64,000 bases of DNA from an uncultured Buttiauxella sp. (GCA_946480445.1 CAMLJN010000014.1:1-64000); one strand, 5' to 3'. Counted from the stretch's first letter, positions 34,528-44,976 are shown. Notes: a model not told the origin generated them from the sequence alone. Made by a program: numbers and translations.

Positions 34528-36150
34528 TTAGTCGTGCGCTACGATATACATCGTACGGCTATAGGCCACGTCTTCCGGATTATTGATCGGGTAACCTTTC
34601 AGCCAGGGCTTGATTAGCCGCCCGTTAGTGTACTGATAGATCGGCGCTATCGGCGCCTGTTCCTGAATAATCCTTTCGGCCTGGTTGTAGTCTTTGTTGC
34701 GCGCCGCATCGCTGACTTCCTCGCTCGCCTGCGTCAGCAGCTTGTCATACGCCGGAGAGTTGAAACCTGAAATATTGCCGCTGTGGGTGGAGGTCAGCAG
34801 CGACAGGAAGGTAGAAGGCTCGTTGTAATCCCCGACCCAGGAGGCGCGAATCACGTCGAAGTTGCCGGTATTGCGGCTGTCGATATAAGTTTTCCACTCC
34901 TGGTTTTGCAGCTTCACGTCCACGCCGAGATTTTTCTTCCACATCGAGGCCACGGCAATGGCAATCTTCTGATGATTTTCAGACGTGTTGTACAGCAGCG
35001 TCAGTTTCAGGGGCTTGTGTTCATCATAGCCCGCCGCGCGCAGCAGCGTTTTCGCCTGCGCATTCAGCTCGGCCTGGCTTGTTTGCTCAAACGGCGCCGC
35101 GTCAGGTTTGAAACCCGCCGTGACGTCAGGCGTGAAGCGCCAGGCCGGCTTTTCGCCGGTGCCGAGCACTTTCTCCGCCATTAATCTGCGATCGATAGTG
35201 ATACTCAGTGCCAGCCGCACTTTTGCGTCAGCCGTCGGGCCTTTTTTGGTATTGAACGCGTAATAGTATGTCCCGAGCTGCGGCGGAGTATAAACCTGGT
35301 CTGGAATGTCCTTTAGCAGCTTCTGGTACATGTTTTTCGGGAAGGATTCGGTAATATCAATATCCCCCGCCAGATAACGCTTGGTTGCCGCCGTTTCCTG
35401 ATTAATCGGCACAAAGGTCACCTTAGTCAGCACCGTTTTGCCGTTATCCCAGTAGTTTTTATTGCGCACCACCACCAGCTTTTCGTTAACGACCCGTTCG
35501 TTCAGGGCAAACGCACCGTTTCCCACGAGCTTGCCGGGTTTCGTCCAGTTCTGCCCCCACTTTTCCACCACGGCTTTGGGCGTCGGGTAAAGGGCAAAAT
35601 TCGCCGTCAGGTTCGGGAAGTACGGCACCGGTTTATCCAGCTGGATACGCAGCGTATGGCTGTCCATCGCGGTGACGGCCAGCTTATCGGCGGGCATTTT
35701 GCCATCAATGATGGCCTGGGCATTGCTGATACCGGCCAGCGCGGCAAACCAGGCGAAGGGGGAGGTATTTTTAGGGTCGACCAGCCGCTGCCAGCTGTAA
35801 ACAAAATCTTCTGCTGTCACCGGCGTGCCGTCCGACCAGCGGGTGTTATCACGCAGGGTAAATGTCCAGATACGGTTGTCGTTGCTGTGCCACTTTGTCG
35901 CCACACCGGCAACGAGTTCGCCTTTCTCGTTCTGATTGACAAGACCTTCGAAAAGATCGCGAATAACCTGAATTTCTGGCAGCCCTACGGCTTTAACCGG
36001 ATCCAGCGACGCAGGCTCGTCTTTGATATGGCGAACCAGCTCCTGTGTCGGCGCAAGCTGCGTTCCGGCAGGCACTTGCGCCGCCCAGGCAGGAGAAAAT
36101 GTGCAGGCTACGGCCAGTGCACACCAGGTAATACGAAAAGTGTTTTTCAT
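34528..36150 (-). CDS. mppA: Murein tripeptide-binding protein MppA
   Basis: A 540-residue periplasmic SBP family 5 protein with a signal peptide (MKNTFRITWCALAVACTFSPAWA). OppA-like segments: EPASLDPVKAVGLPEIQVIRDLFEGL, WTFTLRDNTRWSDGTPVTAEDF. MppA binds the murein tripeptide L-Ala-gamma-D-Glu-mDAP and delivers it to OppBCDF for recycling. It is divergent from mpaA, whose product hydrolyses the same peptide, and close to ycjG for the next step, so peptide capture and breakdown are grouped here. Confidence 0.93.
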   Translation of the reverse strand: MKNTFRITWCALAVACTFSPAWAAQVPAGTQLAPTQELVRHIKDEPASLDPVKAVGLPEIQVIRDLFEGLVNQNEKGELVAGVATKWHSNDNRIWTFTLRDNTRWSDGTPVTAEDFVYSWQRLVDPKNTSPFAWFAALAGISNAQAIIDGKMPADKLAVTAMDSHTLRIQLDKPVPYFPNLTANFALYPTPKAVVEKWGQNWTKPGKLVGNGAFALNERVVNEKLVVVRNKNYWDNGKTVLTKVTFVPINQETAATKRYLAGDIDITESFPKNMYQKLLKDIPDQVYTPPQLGTYYYAFNTKKGPTADAKVRLALSITIDRRLMAEKVLGTGEKPAWRFTPDVTAGFKPDAAPFEQTSQAELNAQAKTLLRAAGYDEHKPLKLTLLYNTSENHQKIAIAVASMWKKNLGVDVKLQNQEWKTYIDSRNTGNFDVIRASWVGDYNEPSTFLSLLTSTHSGNISGFNSPAYDKLLTQASEEVSDAARNKDYNQAERIIQEQAPIAPIYQYTNGRLIKPWLKGYPINNPEDVAYSRTMYIVAHD

Positions 36151-36300
36151 CAGTTACCCTACTATGGTTTTTTTATTCGGCAGCGGTTAAATAACGCAAT
36201 TGCCTGTTTTGCCACTAAGAAAAGCAAACAACATGCCGTATTGCAACCGTGAGAGAGAATTAAATGCCGATAACATGAGCGTCATCATTAACGTCTTACA

Positions 36301-36400
36301 CGCCTGTGGCCGTAAGGCCTTTCGAGGGGCAAATGCCTCGTATGGCGAACCAAGCCTGATCGAGGGCTAAACCCTTTCGCGGCGGCAGCCGTTTGTTTTG
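36301..36400. other. GC-rich structured segment between mppA and mpaA
   Basis: In the 317-bp mppA/mpaA gap, several short inverted repeats follow each other: GGCC-GTAA-GGCC (36308-36319), CGAGG...CCTCG (36323-36340) and AGGGC TAA ACCCT (36363-36375). No gene is seen. It might be a structured leader or an intergenic repeat remnant. Confidence 0.35.
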
Positions 36401-36467
36401 AGATGAGATTTTCCGCAAACACTGCTATTAATGTTGAAAACTTATCTTTTAGCCCTGAGGATTTTTT

Positions 36468-37175
36468 ATGCCCGGTCACCGCCCCCGGCCACAACGTGGT
36501 CACCTGCCGCCAGGCTGCGAACGCTACGGCAAATCCGTTTTTGGTGCGCCTTTGTTATGGTTTCCCGCAGAGCCGGGCGAAACGCGCAGCGGGCTGATTA
36601 TTGCCGGTACGCATGGCGATGAAAACGCCGCCGTGGTGACCCTTTCCTGCGCCCTGCGCACGCTGGAGCCAAAATATCGTCGGCACCATGTAGTGCTGGC
36701 GGTGAATCCTGACGGCTGTCAGCTGGGTTTGCGGGCTAACGCCAACGGTGTGGATCTGAACCGCAACTTTCCATCAGCAAACTGGAAGGCGGGCGAAACG
36801 GTTTATCGCTGGAACAGCAGCGCAGACAAACGCGACGTGGTTTTATCCACCGGGGAAAAACCAGGCAGCGAACCGGAGACGATGGCGCTGTGCCAGCTAA
36901 TACACTCGCTAAAGCCAGCCTGGGTGGTTTCCTTCCACGATCCTCTGGGCTGTATTGAAGATCCCGAAAACACCCCGCTGGGAAACTGGCTTGCCAACGC
37001 TTTTGCATTGCCACTGGTCACAAGCGTAGGCTATGAAACGCCGGGGTCTTTTGGCAGCTGGTGTGCAGATCTCGGCCTTCCTTGTATCACCGCAGAATTC
37101 CCGCCGATTTCCGCCGATGAAGCCAGCGAGCGCTACCTGAATGCGATGATGGCACTGCTGAACTGGCATAGCTGA
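36468..37175 (+). CDS. mpaA: Murein tripeptide amidase MpaA
   Basis: A 235-residue M14-like zinc carboxypeptidase (E. coli MpaA about 240). Zinc ligands are seen in AGTHGDENAA (HxxE, near residue 48) and in VVSFHDPLG (His near 157); the catalytic Glu is in ITAEFPP near 210. It cleaves the gamma-D-Glu-mDAP bond of the murein tripeptide in the cytoplasm during recycling. GAGGA lies before the ATG. Neighbours mppA and ycjG act in the same path. Confidence 0.92.
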   Translation: MPGHRPRPQRGHLPPGCERYGKSVFGAPLLWFPAEPGETRSGLIIAGTHGDENAAVVTLSCALRTLEPKYRRHHVVLAVNPDGCQLGLRANANGVDLNRNFPSANWKAGETVYRWNSSADKRDVVLSTGEKPGSEPETMALCQLIHSLKPAWVVSFHDPLGCIEDPENTPLGNWLANAFALPLVTSVGYETPGSFGSWCADLGLPCITAEFPPISADEASERYLNAMMALLNWHS

Positions 37176-37181
37176 ACGCGA

Positions 37182-38147
37182 TTAAGGATATAACCTGCCC
37201 GTGACAAAACGCAGCGCGGGCTGAACGTCCACCGCAAGCCAGGTCGGACCGTCGAGATCGGCAAAACGCACCTTCGCCGCCAGCGGCAACGCAGCGGCGA
37301 TGGCTCGCGATGTACAGAGCATACAGCCCAGCATAACGTCAAAGCCCTGCGCGCGCGCAGCTTGTTCCAGTGCCAATGCTTCGGTCAATCCCCCCGTTTT
37401 ATCCAGTTTCACATTCACCATATCGTAACGCCCCTTCAGCGCGGGCAGACTGTCGCGCGTGTGGCAGCTTTCATCGGCGCAAATCGGGAGCGGATGGATG
37501 AAATTCGCCAGCGCGCTGTCTTCGCCTGCGGGTAGAGGTTGTTCCAGCATCGCAACGTTTAAATCGGCCAGCAGCTGACAGCGAGCGGCCAGGCCATCGC
37601 TGCGCCAGGCTTCGTTGGCATCCACAATCAACACGGCGTCAGGCACAGCAGAACGGATAGCGACCATTCGCTCGGCAATCAGGCGGTCATCAAGCTTCAC
37701 CTTCAACAAACGCGCGCCTTTTTCCCACAGAAGCGCTGCGGCTGCGGCCATCTGTTCGGGTGCGGCAATCGTTACCGTCTGGGCCGTGGCAATCATGTCC
37801 GGCAGTTCACTCCCGGCCAGATGAACAAGCGAGGTGCCTTTGCGCCGCGCCTCCAGATCCCACAAGGCGCTGTCAATGGCATTACGGGCAGCACCTGGAG
37901 GGAGCGCGTTCTGCAACGCTTCCCTGGTCATCCCAAGCTCAAGCTGCGGCACAACGGTGACAATCTGCGCCAGTACCGAGGCCTCGCTTTCACCGTAGCG
38001 CGGATAAGGTGTACATTCGCCTACGGCTTTGACGCCGTCCTCTTCCAGCTCCACTACCACGACAACCGCCTCGCTGCGCGTGCCGCGTGAGATCACAAAG
38101 GGGGTATGCAGCGGCCATGCTTCCTGATAAACCTTGACTGTTCTCAT
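37182..38147 (-). CDS. ycjG: L-Ala-D/L-Glu epimerase
   Basis: A 321-residue enolase-superfamily enzyme. KVKLDD near residue 151-153 carries the first catalytic Lys, metal ligands are in LIVDANEAW, MLEQPL and CADES, and the second Lys is in MVNVKLDKTGG. It epimerises L-Ala-D-Glu from murein peptides to L-Ala-L-Glu. Convergent with mpaA, with 6 bp between the ends. Confidence 0.94.
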   Translation of the reverse strand: MRTVKVYQEAWPLHTPFVISRGTRSEAVVVVVELEEDGVKAVGECTPYPRYGESEASVLAQIVTVVPQLELGMTREALQNALPPGAARNAIDSALWDLEARRKGTSLVHLAGSELPDMIATAQTVTIAAPEQMAAAAALLWEKGARLLKVKLDDRLIAERMVAIRSAVPDAVLIVDANEAWRSDGLAARCQLLADLNVAMLEQPLPAGEDSALANFIHPLPICADESCHTRDSLPALKGRYDMVNVKLDKTGGLTEALALEQAARAQGFDVMLGCMLCTSRAIAAALPLAAKVRFADLDGPTWLAVDVQPALRFVTGRLYP

Positions 38148-38286
38148 TGCTAACCTTGTCAGCGGGATTTGTGCTCAGTATAGAGGGGAACACTTTTGCG
38201 TGCAGGATCAGTTTTTTATATTCATCCGATGAATCCTGGAATACACTGCCTGTGGCGTTAATTATATGTAAACAGGAAACTCAACT

Positions 38287-38792
38287 ATGTCACAACTCGT
38301 TCATTTCCAGGGCAATCCCGTTGCGGTTGCCGGTCAGATCCCCCAGGCAGGCAGTAAAGCGGCTGCTTTCTCACTGGTCGCTAAAGACCTTTCTGATGTT
38401 GCGCTGAGCCAGTTCGCGGGCAAACGTAAGGTGCTGAACATTTTCCCAGCATTGATACCGGCGTCTGTGCGGCATCCGTGCGTAAATTCAACCAGCTGGC
38501 GACAGAGATGGAGAACACCGTCGTACTGTGTATTTCCGCCGATCTGCCGTTTGCCCAGTCCCGCTTCTGCGGTGCCGAAGGCCTGAGCAACGTTATCACT
38601 CTGTCTACCCTGCGCAATCCAGAGTTCCAGCAGAATTACGGAGTAGGCATCAATGAAGGCGCTCTGAAAGGGCTGACCGCTCGCGCCGTTGTGGTCATTG
38701 ATGAAAAAGATGAGGTGGTCTTCAGTCAGTTAGTGAACGAAATCACTAATGAGCCGGACTACGCGGCCGCACTGGAAGCCCTGAAGGCTTAA
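38287..38792 (+). pseudogene. tpx: Thiol peroxidase Tpx, single-base frameshift
   Basis: The start ([20 protein letters not shown]) and the end (...[10 protein letters not shown]) are both near-identical to E. coli Tpx. The frame is lost at the CCC of 38445-38447: inserting one C gives [20 protein letters not shown], restoring the peroxidatic Cys (in GVCAAS) and a 168-residue protein, the exact E. coli length. The resolving Cys is present in SRFCGAEGL. Tpx is a periplasm/cytoplasm-associated lipid hydroperoxide peroxidase and very conserved. No other damage is present, so a one-base sequencing error is the simplest reading. Confidence 0.9.
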
Positions 38793-38800
38793 GGTGTGAC

Positions 38801-38825
38801 TGTCCCCCGCAAGGGGGACAATCTA
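38801..38825 (+). terminator. Hairpin after tpx
   Basis: TGTCCCCC (38801-38808) pairs with GGGGGACA (38813-38820) around GCAA; it may serve convergent tpx and tyrR. Confidence 0.65.
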
Positions 38826-38833
38826 TGTTGCTA

Positions 38834-40396
38834 TTACTCTTCCGTTTTGCGCTGGCTCAGACCATATTCACGCAGCTTATTGGCAATAGCCGTATGCGAT
38901 ACGCCAAGACGTTTTGCCAGTTTACGGGTGCTTGGATAAGTCCGGTAAAGCTGGGTCAGAACGGAACGTTCGAAGCGACGCGAAATATCGTCCAGCGTGC
39001 CCTCCATCGCCTCTTCCCCCACCGCCAGACTCGCCGCATCGAAATCAGGTAGCAGAATATCCTGCGGACGCAGCTCGTACCCCTCCAGCTGGGTTAACGC
39101 CCGGTAAATAGCGTTTTTCAGCTGACGCACGTTACCCGGCCAGCCATAACGCGTCAGCACATTGCTGAGATCGCTTGCCAGTTTCGGACGGGCAACCCCC
39201 TGCTCATCGGCAAAGCGGGCCACAAACAGCTCGGTGAGCGGCATAATGTCCTGGGGACGATCCCGCAGCGGCGGCAGGTTCAGCGTCAGCACATTAAGGC
39301 GATAATACAGATCCTCGCGGAACTCCCCTTTCTGCACCAGTTCAATCAGGTTCTTCTGCGTCGCGCAAATCACGCGTACATCGACGTGCACCTCATGCTC
39401 TTCACCTACACGGCGGAACGTGCCGTCGTTGAGGAACCGCAGCAGCTTAGTCTGCATCCTCGGTGACATCTCGCCGATTTCATCCAGCAGCACCGAGCCG
39501 CCGTTCGCCTGCTCAAAGAAGCCTTTCTTGCCTTCAACCGCGTTGGCGTAAGCCCCGGGAGCATGACCGAAAAGTTCGCTCTCCACCACATCGTCCGGCA
39601 TAGAGCCACAGTTCAGGGCCAGATAGGGCTTTTGCGCGCGCGGGCTGCTGAGGTGGCAGGCATGGGCCAGCAAATCTTTCCCGGTGCCCGTATCGCCCAC
39701 AATCAGCAGCGGCGCGTTGAGCAGGGCAAGCTTGTGCGCCTGATCGACAACCTGACGCATCTTCGGGCTTACCGCGATAATCTGGCTGAACGCGCTGGTA
39801 TCAGCCAGGGTGATGTTTTGCAGCTGACGCCCCATGCGTACGGTGGAGCGCAGCATCACGACCGCCCCAACCAGCATCGGCTGATTGTTTTCACCGTCCA
39901 GATGCACAGGAGTAATCTCCATCAGGAAATTTTGCCCGTTAATCACAACGTGTTCGGTGTGCGAGTCCGCAGGCGCGCCCTCAAGCCAGCGCATAAAGTT
40001 GAAGCCGTTGATAAGGCTCGCGGCATTGTGGTGACGTAATTTCTCTTCCGGCTGGCCAAACAGCGCACAGCTAGCCGGGTTTGCCAGATCAACTTTGCTC
40101 TTCATATCCAGCGACAGAACTGGCTCCGGCAGTGCCTCCAGCAAAGCGCTTAACGCACGATGTTCACGCTCAGACGGCATCCAGGGTACGGTACGCACGT
40201 CTTTAACCCCGGGAATACGACGTATCTCAGCCATCAGGCTGCTGAATGAATCGAAGGCCAGAGTGGAGAAATTCAGGTAAATGATGCCAACCGGGTCGAT
40301 TTCAATGCCCCGTAAATCAATCCCACGCAGCACTAATAGATCGAGTAATTCGCGTGTAAGACCAAGGCGGTCCTCACAAAAAACTTCAAGACGCAT
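38834..40396 (-). CDS. tyrR: Transcriptional regulator TyrR
   Basis: A 520-residue regulator (E. coli 513). N-terminal ACT domain (MRLEVFCEDRLGLTRELLDL), PAS domain (residues ~80-190), AAA+ domain with Walker A GDTGTGKD and Walker B-type GGSVLLDEIG, and a C-terminal helix-turn-helix (TRKLAKRLGVSHTAIANKLR). It binds aromatic amino acids and controls their synthesis and transport. Unlike true sigma54 activators it lacks a clear GAFTGA loop (here GHAPGAYANA), as in TyrR. Confidence 0.95.
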   Translation of the reverse strand: MRLEVFCEDRLGLTRELLDLLVLRGIDLRGIEIDPVGIIYLNFSTLAFDSFSSLMAEIRRIPGVKDVRTVPWMPSEREHRALSALLEALPEPVLSLDMKSKVDLANPASCALFGQPEEKLRHHNAASLINGFNFMRWLEGAPADSHTEHVVINGQNFLMEITPVHLDGENNQPMLVGAVVMLRSTVRMGRQLQNITLADTSAFSQIIAVSPKMRQVVDQAHKLALLNAPLLIVGDTGTGKDLLAHACHLSSPRAQKPYLALNCGSMPDDVVESELFGHAPGAYANAVEGKKGFFEQANGGSVLLDEIGEMSPRMQTKLLRFLNDGTFRRVGEEHEVHVDVRVICATQKNLIELVQKGEFREDLYYRLNVLTLNLPPLRDRPQDIMPLTELFVARFADEQGVARPKLASDLSNVLTRYGWPGNVRQLKNAIYRALTQLEGYELRPQDILLPDFDAASLAVGEEAMEGTLDDISRRFERSVLTQLYRTYPSTRKLAKRLGVSHTAIANKLREYGLSQRKTEE

Positions 40397-40558
40397 GGAG
40401 ATGACCTTTTATCGCAGTAAATAAGAATCATTAGGTAGGGTGATAATACTCCAGATAATTCCCGGTCAGAAGAGATGTGTGAAGAAAAGTTGACAGATAA
40501 GTGTATGAATGGCGGCAATGCCGTAAAGCCAGACGGTCACGACATTGCCAGGGTGGGG

Positions 40559-41623
40559 TTATTCGACAGGTTTCGACCTGTTTTTAGCCATGGTTTCTTT
40601 GAGCTGCCCCAGCAGCTGGCGGCGGAAATCACCGAGCCGGGGTTTATCATCTTCCAGCCAGGGCAGCGGGCGACAAAGCTCCATGGCCTTGATGCCCAGG
40701 CGGGCCGTCAGCAGACCAGCCCCTATCCCCTGCGCCGCACGGGCTGAGAGACGTGCGGCGATGTCCTGCCCAATCCAGTCCATGCCCACCTCGCGCACCA
40801 GCTCGCTGGCGCCTGCAAAGGCAATGTTCAGTAACACAAGACGGAACAAACGGATACGGCTGAAATAGCCCAGTTCAATGCCGTATAAGGTGGCAATGCG
40901 GTTAATCAGACGCAGATTACGCCAGGCGATAAACGCCATGTCCACCAACGCCAGCGGGCTTATGGCGATCATCAAGGTAGATTCCGCAGCGCAGCGGCTG
41001 ATTTCCCGGCGCGCCTGCCCGTCCAGCACCGGCTGAACCAGCTGAGCATATAGCGCCACGATTTCGCGGTCGTTATGGGTCTCATGAATAGCAGCATACC
41101 AGCGCTGAAGCGCGGGGTGCCCCTGGTCAAGGCCTGCCTGACGAGCCAGCTTCTCACAAAATCCCCGCCCTTTACCGACGCTGTGGCTGCTGAGTAGATC
41201 CCGGGCCTCGTCACGCTCTTCTGCCCGCAGGCGCAGGCGCCATAAACGCCGCCATTCAGTAGCCATTGATCCTACGCCCGCCACCACGATCAATCCTCCG
41301 GCAACGCCGCCGCCGAGCGCGATCCAGTCCTGGGTAATATAAGCCTGGTGGATCCACTGCACGCCTTGCGCCACCACGCTTACGCCGAACAGCCCCAGTC
41401 CGGCCATGACCATCCGCCGCCAGATACTCCGTTTTGGCCGCAGTGCGGCCTCAACGACGGCTTCGGCCTGGCTGTCTTCTGCCAGATCATCATCCGTGGT
41501 CAGCGCGGGGGTGAACTTTTCTGCTTCCGGTTCACTAAAAGCATGGGCTGTTTTGTAGGTCGGTTCTTTTTCAACGTCCAGCGGCTGCGCAAAGTCGATG
41601 CGCGGCTTTAAAGGTTGGTTCAT
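40559..41623 (-). CDS. ycjF: YcjF inner-membrane protein (UPF0283)
   Basis: A 354-residue protein (E. coli 353) with two membrane helices near residues 70-125 and a C-terminal DUF697-like domain. It overlaps the ycjX stop by 4 bp (ATGA type), so the two are coupled. Expressed with the psp genes and heat shock in E. coli; function unknown. Confidence 0.92.
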   Translation of the reverse strand: MNQPLKPRIDFAQPLDVEKEPTYKTAHAFSEPEAEKFTPALTTDDDLAEDSQAEAVVEAALRPKRSIWRRMVMAGLGLFGVSVVAQGVQWIHQAYITQDWIALGGGVAGGLIVVAGVGSMATEWRRLWRLRLRAEERDEARDLLSSHSVGKGRGFCEKLARQAGLDQGHPALQRWYAAIHETHNDREIVALYAQLVQPVLDGQARREISRCAAESTLMIAISPLALVDMAFIAWRNLRLINRIATLYGIELGYFSRIRLFRLVLLNIAFAGASELVREVGMDWIGQDIAARLSARAAQGIGAGLLTARLGIKAMELCRPLPWLEDDKPRLGDFRRQLLGQLKETMAKNRSKPVE

Positions 41624-43017
41624 CGCAATTTATCCCCAATCAAAAATTCCAGCGCCGCGTCCAGACGAATGTGGGGCAAAGGCCGATCGACATCCATGAC
41701 CTGCGGGCGGAACTGCTCAAAGTGAAAACCCTGTTTTTCCCAGAATGCGCTGCCCGGCAGACGTGCGGGCACTTCACCGGGATAGACGGTGAGCGGCGCA
41801 CCGTCGCTCAGGCGGTTGCCCCGCAGGGCCGGAATTTGTTCTCCCTGCACATCCACCAGGCCACTTTGCGTCGCCTGAACCGATGCAATACCCATACATT
41901 CACGGTCTATGCCTTCAAAGGCCGCGTTTTGCCAGGCGTCCTGCACCAGCTGTTGCAGAAGGGACACCATATTCGCATGCTGATCGACGGTGACGTGATC
42001 CGCTTTGGTGGCGGCAAACAGCAGCGTGTCGATAACGGGCGAAAAGAGCCTGCGGAACAGCGTGCGCTGGCCGTACTGAAAGCTTTGCATCAGCTGCGTC
42101 AGCGCGAGCCGCATATCGTTGAAGGCCTGTGGGCCGCTGTTAAGCGGTTGCAAACAGTCCACCAGGACAATCTGCCTGTCGAAGCGCAGGAAGTGATTCT
42201 TGTAAAAACCTTTCACGACTTTTTCGCAGTAATACGCAAAGCGTGAACGCAGCATACCGAGGTTGGTGGTCTTATCCGCCTGCGCAAGTCTGGACTCGCC
42301 GAAGCTATCGACATCCGGCCACGGGAAAAACTGTAGCGCAGGCGCCCCGGCCATATCGCCCGGCAGCACAAAACGGCCCGGCTGGATAAAGTGCAGCCCT
42401 TCTCGCTTACAGCGCAGCAGGTAATCAGTCCAGGCTTCGGAAATAGCAGCAAGACGATTTTCGTCAGCGGGGGCCTGCGGATCCAGGCCCTGACACAGCC
42501 TGCGCCATTCGGCTGACCACTCGGCACGATCGCCCTGCAACAGGCCTGTCATCTGGCGCGACCAGCTCAGGTAGTCCTGCGCCAGCATCGGCAAATCCAG
42601 CAGCCACTCACCCGGATAATCGACAATTTCCAGATAAAGGGTTGAAGTGTCTTTAAAATGGCGTAGCAAAGAGTCACTGGAGCGATAGCGTAATGCAAGG
42701 CGCATTTCGCTGACGCCGCGGGTCGGTGTTGGCCAGCCGGGCGGATCGCCATACAGCTGAGCAAGCCCTTCATCATAGGTAAAACGCTGGATCCCTAAAT
42801 CACGCTGCGGGACACGCTTAACGCCCAGCAGGCGCTCCTCACGCGCAGCACTCAGCATAGGTAAACGAGCACCGTTGTTGACGCTTAGCAACTGGTTAAC
42901 CATCGCCGTAATAAAGGCGGTCTTGCCGCTGCGGCTAAGGCCGGTCACCGCCAGCCGTAAATGCCTGTCCACGCCGCGATTCACAAGAGCATTCAGTTCA
43001 TTCTTGATTCTGTTCAT
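41620..43017 (-). CDS. ycjX: YcjX, DUF463 GTPase-like protein
   Basis: A protein of 465 residues. P-loop is TGLSRSGKT near residue 29, and ATKADHVT serves as the guanine-specificity motif. Crystal work on a homologue shows a GTPase with an unusual insert. ATG 43017 begins [15 protein letters not shown] as E. coli YcjX; a seven-residue extension to 43038 has no site. Upstream pspD lies on the same strand 120 bp away, consistent with the sigma54-dependent psp regulon including ycjXF. Confidence 0.93.
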   Translation of the reverse strand: MNRIKNELNALVNRGVDRHLRLAVTGLSRSGKTAFITAMVNQLLSVNNGARLPMLSAAREERLLGVKRVPQRDLGIQRFTYDEGLAQLYGDPPGWPTPTRGVSEMRLALRYRSSDSLLRHFKDTSTLYLEIVDYPGEWLLDLPMLAQDYLSWSRQMTGLLQGDRAEWSAEWRRLCQGLDPQAPADENRLAAISEAWTDYLLRCKREGLHFIQPGRFVLPGDMAGAPALQFFPWPDVDSFGESRLAQADKTTNLGMLRSRFAYYCEKVVKGFYKNHFLRFDRQIVLVDCLQPLNSGPQAFNDMRLALTQLMQSFQYGQRTLFRRLFSPVIDTLLFAATKADHVTVDQHANMVSLLQQLVQDAWQNAAFEGIDRECMGIASVQATQSGLVDVQGEQIPALRGNRLSDGAPLTVYPGEVPARLPGSAFWEKQGFHFEQFRPQVMDVDRPLPHIRLDAALEFLIGDKLR

Positions 43018-43140
43018 ATGCGTCCGGGTTGCGCCCATTTTGGTGAAATGGAATAAATTTCTTCATTGATTGTACTGAATAAGGATCGGCCATAGCCAAT
43101 CAAAGGGCAAGGAGATGAAAAACAGCGGCAGGACGGGGCG

Positions 43141-43371
43141 TTATTTAGCAACGCCGCCGTTATAACGAGCGGAAACTTTGCGCAGTATACGCGCCACCAG
43201 CGGCTCAATGGCCACGGCCAGCAGCATTTTTAAAGGACGGCGGGCAACGGATTTCACAGCCCATCCCGCAACGCCTGCGGGACCGTAGCGCAGTGCAACG
43301 AGCAGAGCTAACTTACCGGCCATTTTCAGACCGGGTTTGGCTTTCTGGCTAACGGTACGAAATGTGGTCAT
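43141..43371 (-). CDS. pspD: Phage shock protein PspD
   Basis: A 76-residue peripheral inner-membrane protein: [21 protein letters not shown]... followed by [19 protein letters not shown], as E. coli PspD. Last of pspABCD here. pspE is not found between it and ycjX. Confidence 0.9.
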   Translation of the reverse strand: MTTFRTVSQKAKPGLKMAGKLALLVALRYGPAGVAGWAVKSVARRPLKMLLAVAIEPLVARILRKVSARYNGGVAK

Positions 43372-43482
43372 AGTCTCTCCGGGAAGCGGTTTTCAGAATG
43401 ATGATAAAGTTGAATCAGAACGCCTTCACTCCGGCTCTCCCCCTGGTGAGGGAGAAACCGGTCAGCCGCCTCTTTCTGCGTG

Positions 43483-43842
43483 TTAAAGCTGGCGGAATCG
43501 GCTACGCAGCGTGAAAGTATCAGACGTAATATAGCGCTCCATCGAGCGTAAACGCTGTTCGCCTGCGGCCAGTTGCGCATCCACTTCGTTCAGCAAGTCG
43601 CGGCTGGTGGGCTGCGGCTTTTCGCAATCCGCGCCGTAGGGCATCGGGTCGAGAATAAAGGTCAGCGCGATATAAGCCACCAGCACAAAGAAGAACAGAC
43701 CAAAAATCATGGATAAAACAACAATCAGACGTACCAGCTTTACCGGCACATCAAGGTACTGCGCAATACCTGCGCAAACCCCTTTCAGCATTCCCTTCTC
43801 AGGGATACGCCACAGTTTACGACCGGAAAATGAGTTCACCAT
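43483..43842 (-). CDS. pspC: Phage shock protein PspC
   Basis: A 119-residue protein with the PspC domain: KLWRIPEKGMLKGVCAGIAQ, then YLDVPVKLVRLIVVL and a helix FGLFFFVLVAYIALTFIL. PspC with PspB senses inner-membrane stress and recruits PspA. Start overlaps the pspB stop by one base (TAATG). Confidence 0.95.
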   Translation of the reverse strand: MVNSFSGRKLWRIPEKGMLKGVCAGIAQYLDVPVKLVRLIVVLSMIFGLFFFVLVAYIALTFILDPMPYGADCEKPQPTSRDLLNEVDAQLAAGEQRLRSMERYITSDTFTLRSRFRQL

Positions 43843-44069
43843 TATTTGTCTCTCCAGTTCGGGTGTTCAGCATCGAGGATTTGTTCCAGCGCCTGAATGC
43901 GCTCACGCATCCGCTGCGCCTCGTCAGTAAGCTGCGCCAGCCGCTGTTGTTCGCTCTGTGAAAGCTGACCGCCGTTGACGGCACGGTTGTTGTAATGCAG
44001 CCACAGCCAGATCGGGGCCACAAACAGCACAAAAATGGTTAAGGGTATGGCCAGAAAAAGCGCGCTCAT
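43842..44069 (-). CDS. pspB: Phage shock protein PspB
   Basis: A 75-residue protein: one N-terminal helix (LFLAIPLTIFVLFVAPIWLWL) and a cytoplasmic leucine-zipper-like coiled coil (LSQSEQQRLAQLTDEAQRM). It works with PspC to relieve PspA inhibition of PspF. Confidence 0.95.
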   Translation of the reverse strand: MSALFLAIPLTIFVLFVAPIWLWLHYNNRAVNGGQLSQSEQQRLAQLTDEAQRMRERIQALEQILDAEHPNWRDK

Positions 44070-44131
44070 GTGTACTCCTTACAAGTCAGACAAGCTGCGG
44101 CGTGGCACGCACAACCGCAGCAGCAAATAGA

Positions 44132-44803
44132 TTAACCGCGATCCTGGCTGTTCATTTTGGCTTTCAAAGCCGCCAGCTGTTCGCTGATTTCATCGTCGGC
44201 TTTCAGCTCGGCAAACTGGGTATCGAGGTTTTTCTGTTTGCCAAAGCTGTGGCTTTCCGCCTCGGACTCCATCTGGTCGATACGACGCTCGAAGGATTCA
44301 AAACGAGCCATCGCTTCATCCAGCTTACCGCTGTCGAGCTGACGACGCACGTCGCGGGAGGAAGAAGCTGCCTGATGGCGCAGCGTCAGGGCCTGCTGGC
44401 GAGCGCGGGTTTCGCTGAGTTTATTTTCCAGCTCGCCAATTTCTTTTTTCATCCGCGTCAGGGTTTCATCGACATGGACCACTTCCTCTTCCAGGCTGGC
44501 AATCAGGTCGGTGAGTTTCTGTTTTTCTATCAGGGCCGCGCGGGCCAGATCTTCTTTATCTTTGCGCAGCGCAAGTTCTGCCTTTTCCTGCCATTCAGCC
44601 TGCTGGGCGATGGCCTGCTCAACGCGGCGCGAAAGCTGTTTCTTTTCTGCCAGCGCGCGAGCGGAGGTGGAACGCACTTCAACCAGCGTGTCTTCCATTT
44701 CCTGAATCATCAGGCGTACCAGCTTCTGCGGATCTTCCGCCTTCTCCAGCAGCGAGTTGATATTGGCGTTCACGATGTCGGCAAAACGAGAAAAAATACC
44801 CAT
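44132..44803 (-). CDS. pspA: Phage shock protein PspA
   Basis: A 223-residue, almost wholly coiled-coil protein of the PspA/IM30/ESCRT-III family starting [20 protein letters not shown], the amphipathic helix that binds membrane. It inhibits PspF when bound to it and forms membrane-protecting assemblies under stress. First gene of the psp operon, behind a sigma54 promoter. Confidence 0.97.
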   Translation of the reverse strand: MGIFSRFADIVNANINSLLEKAEDPQKLVRLMIQEMEDTLVEVRSTSARALAEKKQLSRRVEQAIAQQAEWQEKAELALRKDKEDLARAALIEKQKLTDLIASLEEEVVHVDETLTRMKKEIGELENKLSETRARQQALTLRHQAASSSRDVRRQLDSGKLDEAMARFESFERRIDQMESEAESHSFGKQKNLDTQFAELKADDEISEQLAALKAKMNSQDRG

Positions 44804-44859
44804 AATTCAATCCTCTTTAGTCATTATTTCAGGTGCCATGCACCCTGCACGACTAACTT

Positions 44860-44880
44860 AATACAATCATCGTGCCAACT
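44860..44880 (-). promoter_or_regulatory. Sigma54 promoter of pspA
   Basis: On the minus strand TTGGCAC (44878-44872), five bases, TTGTA (44866-44862) fits the -24/-12 consensus (TGGCAC-N5-TTGCW), as at E. coli pspA. PspF binding sites should lie in the remaining ~80 bp to pspF. Confidence 0.9.
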
Positions 44881-44976
44881 TTTTATCTTATTGATTTTTA
44901 AGGAAACAGGAAAATTTGACTCACGGCAAATAACGATTATAGTGGTGAAAATAACTAACAAATGGTTAATTTCACC

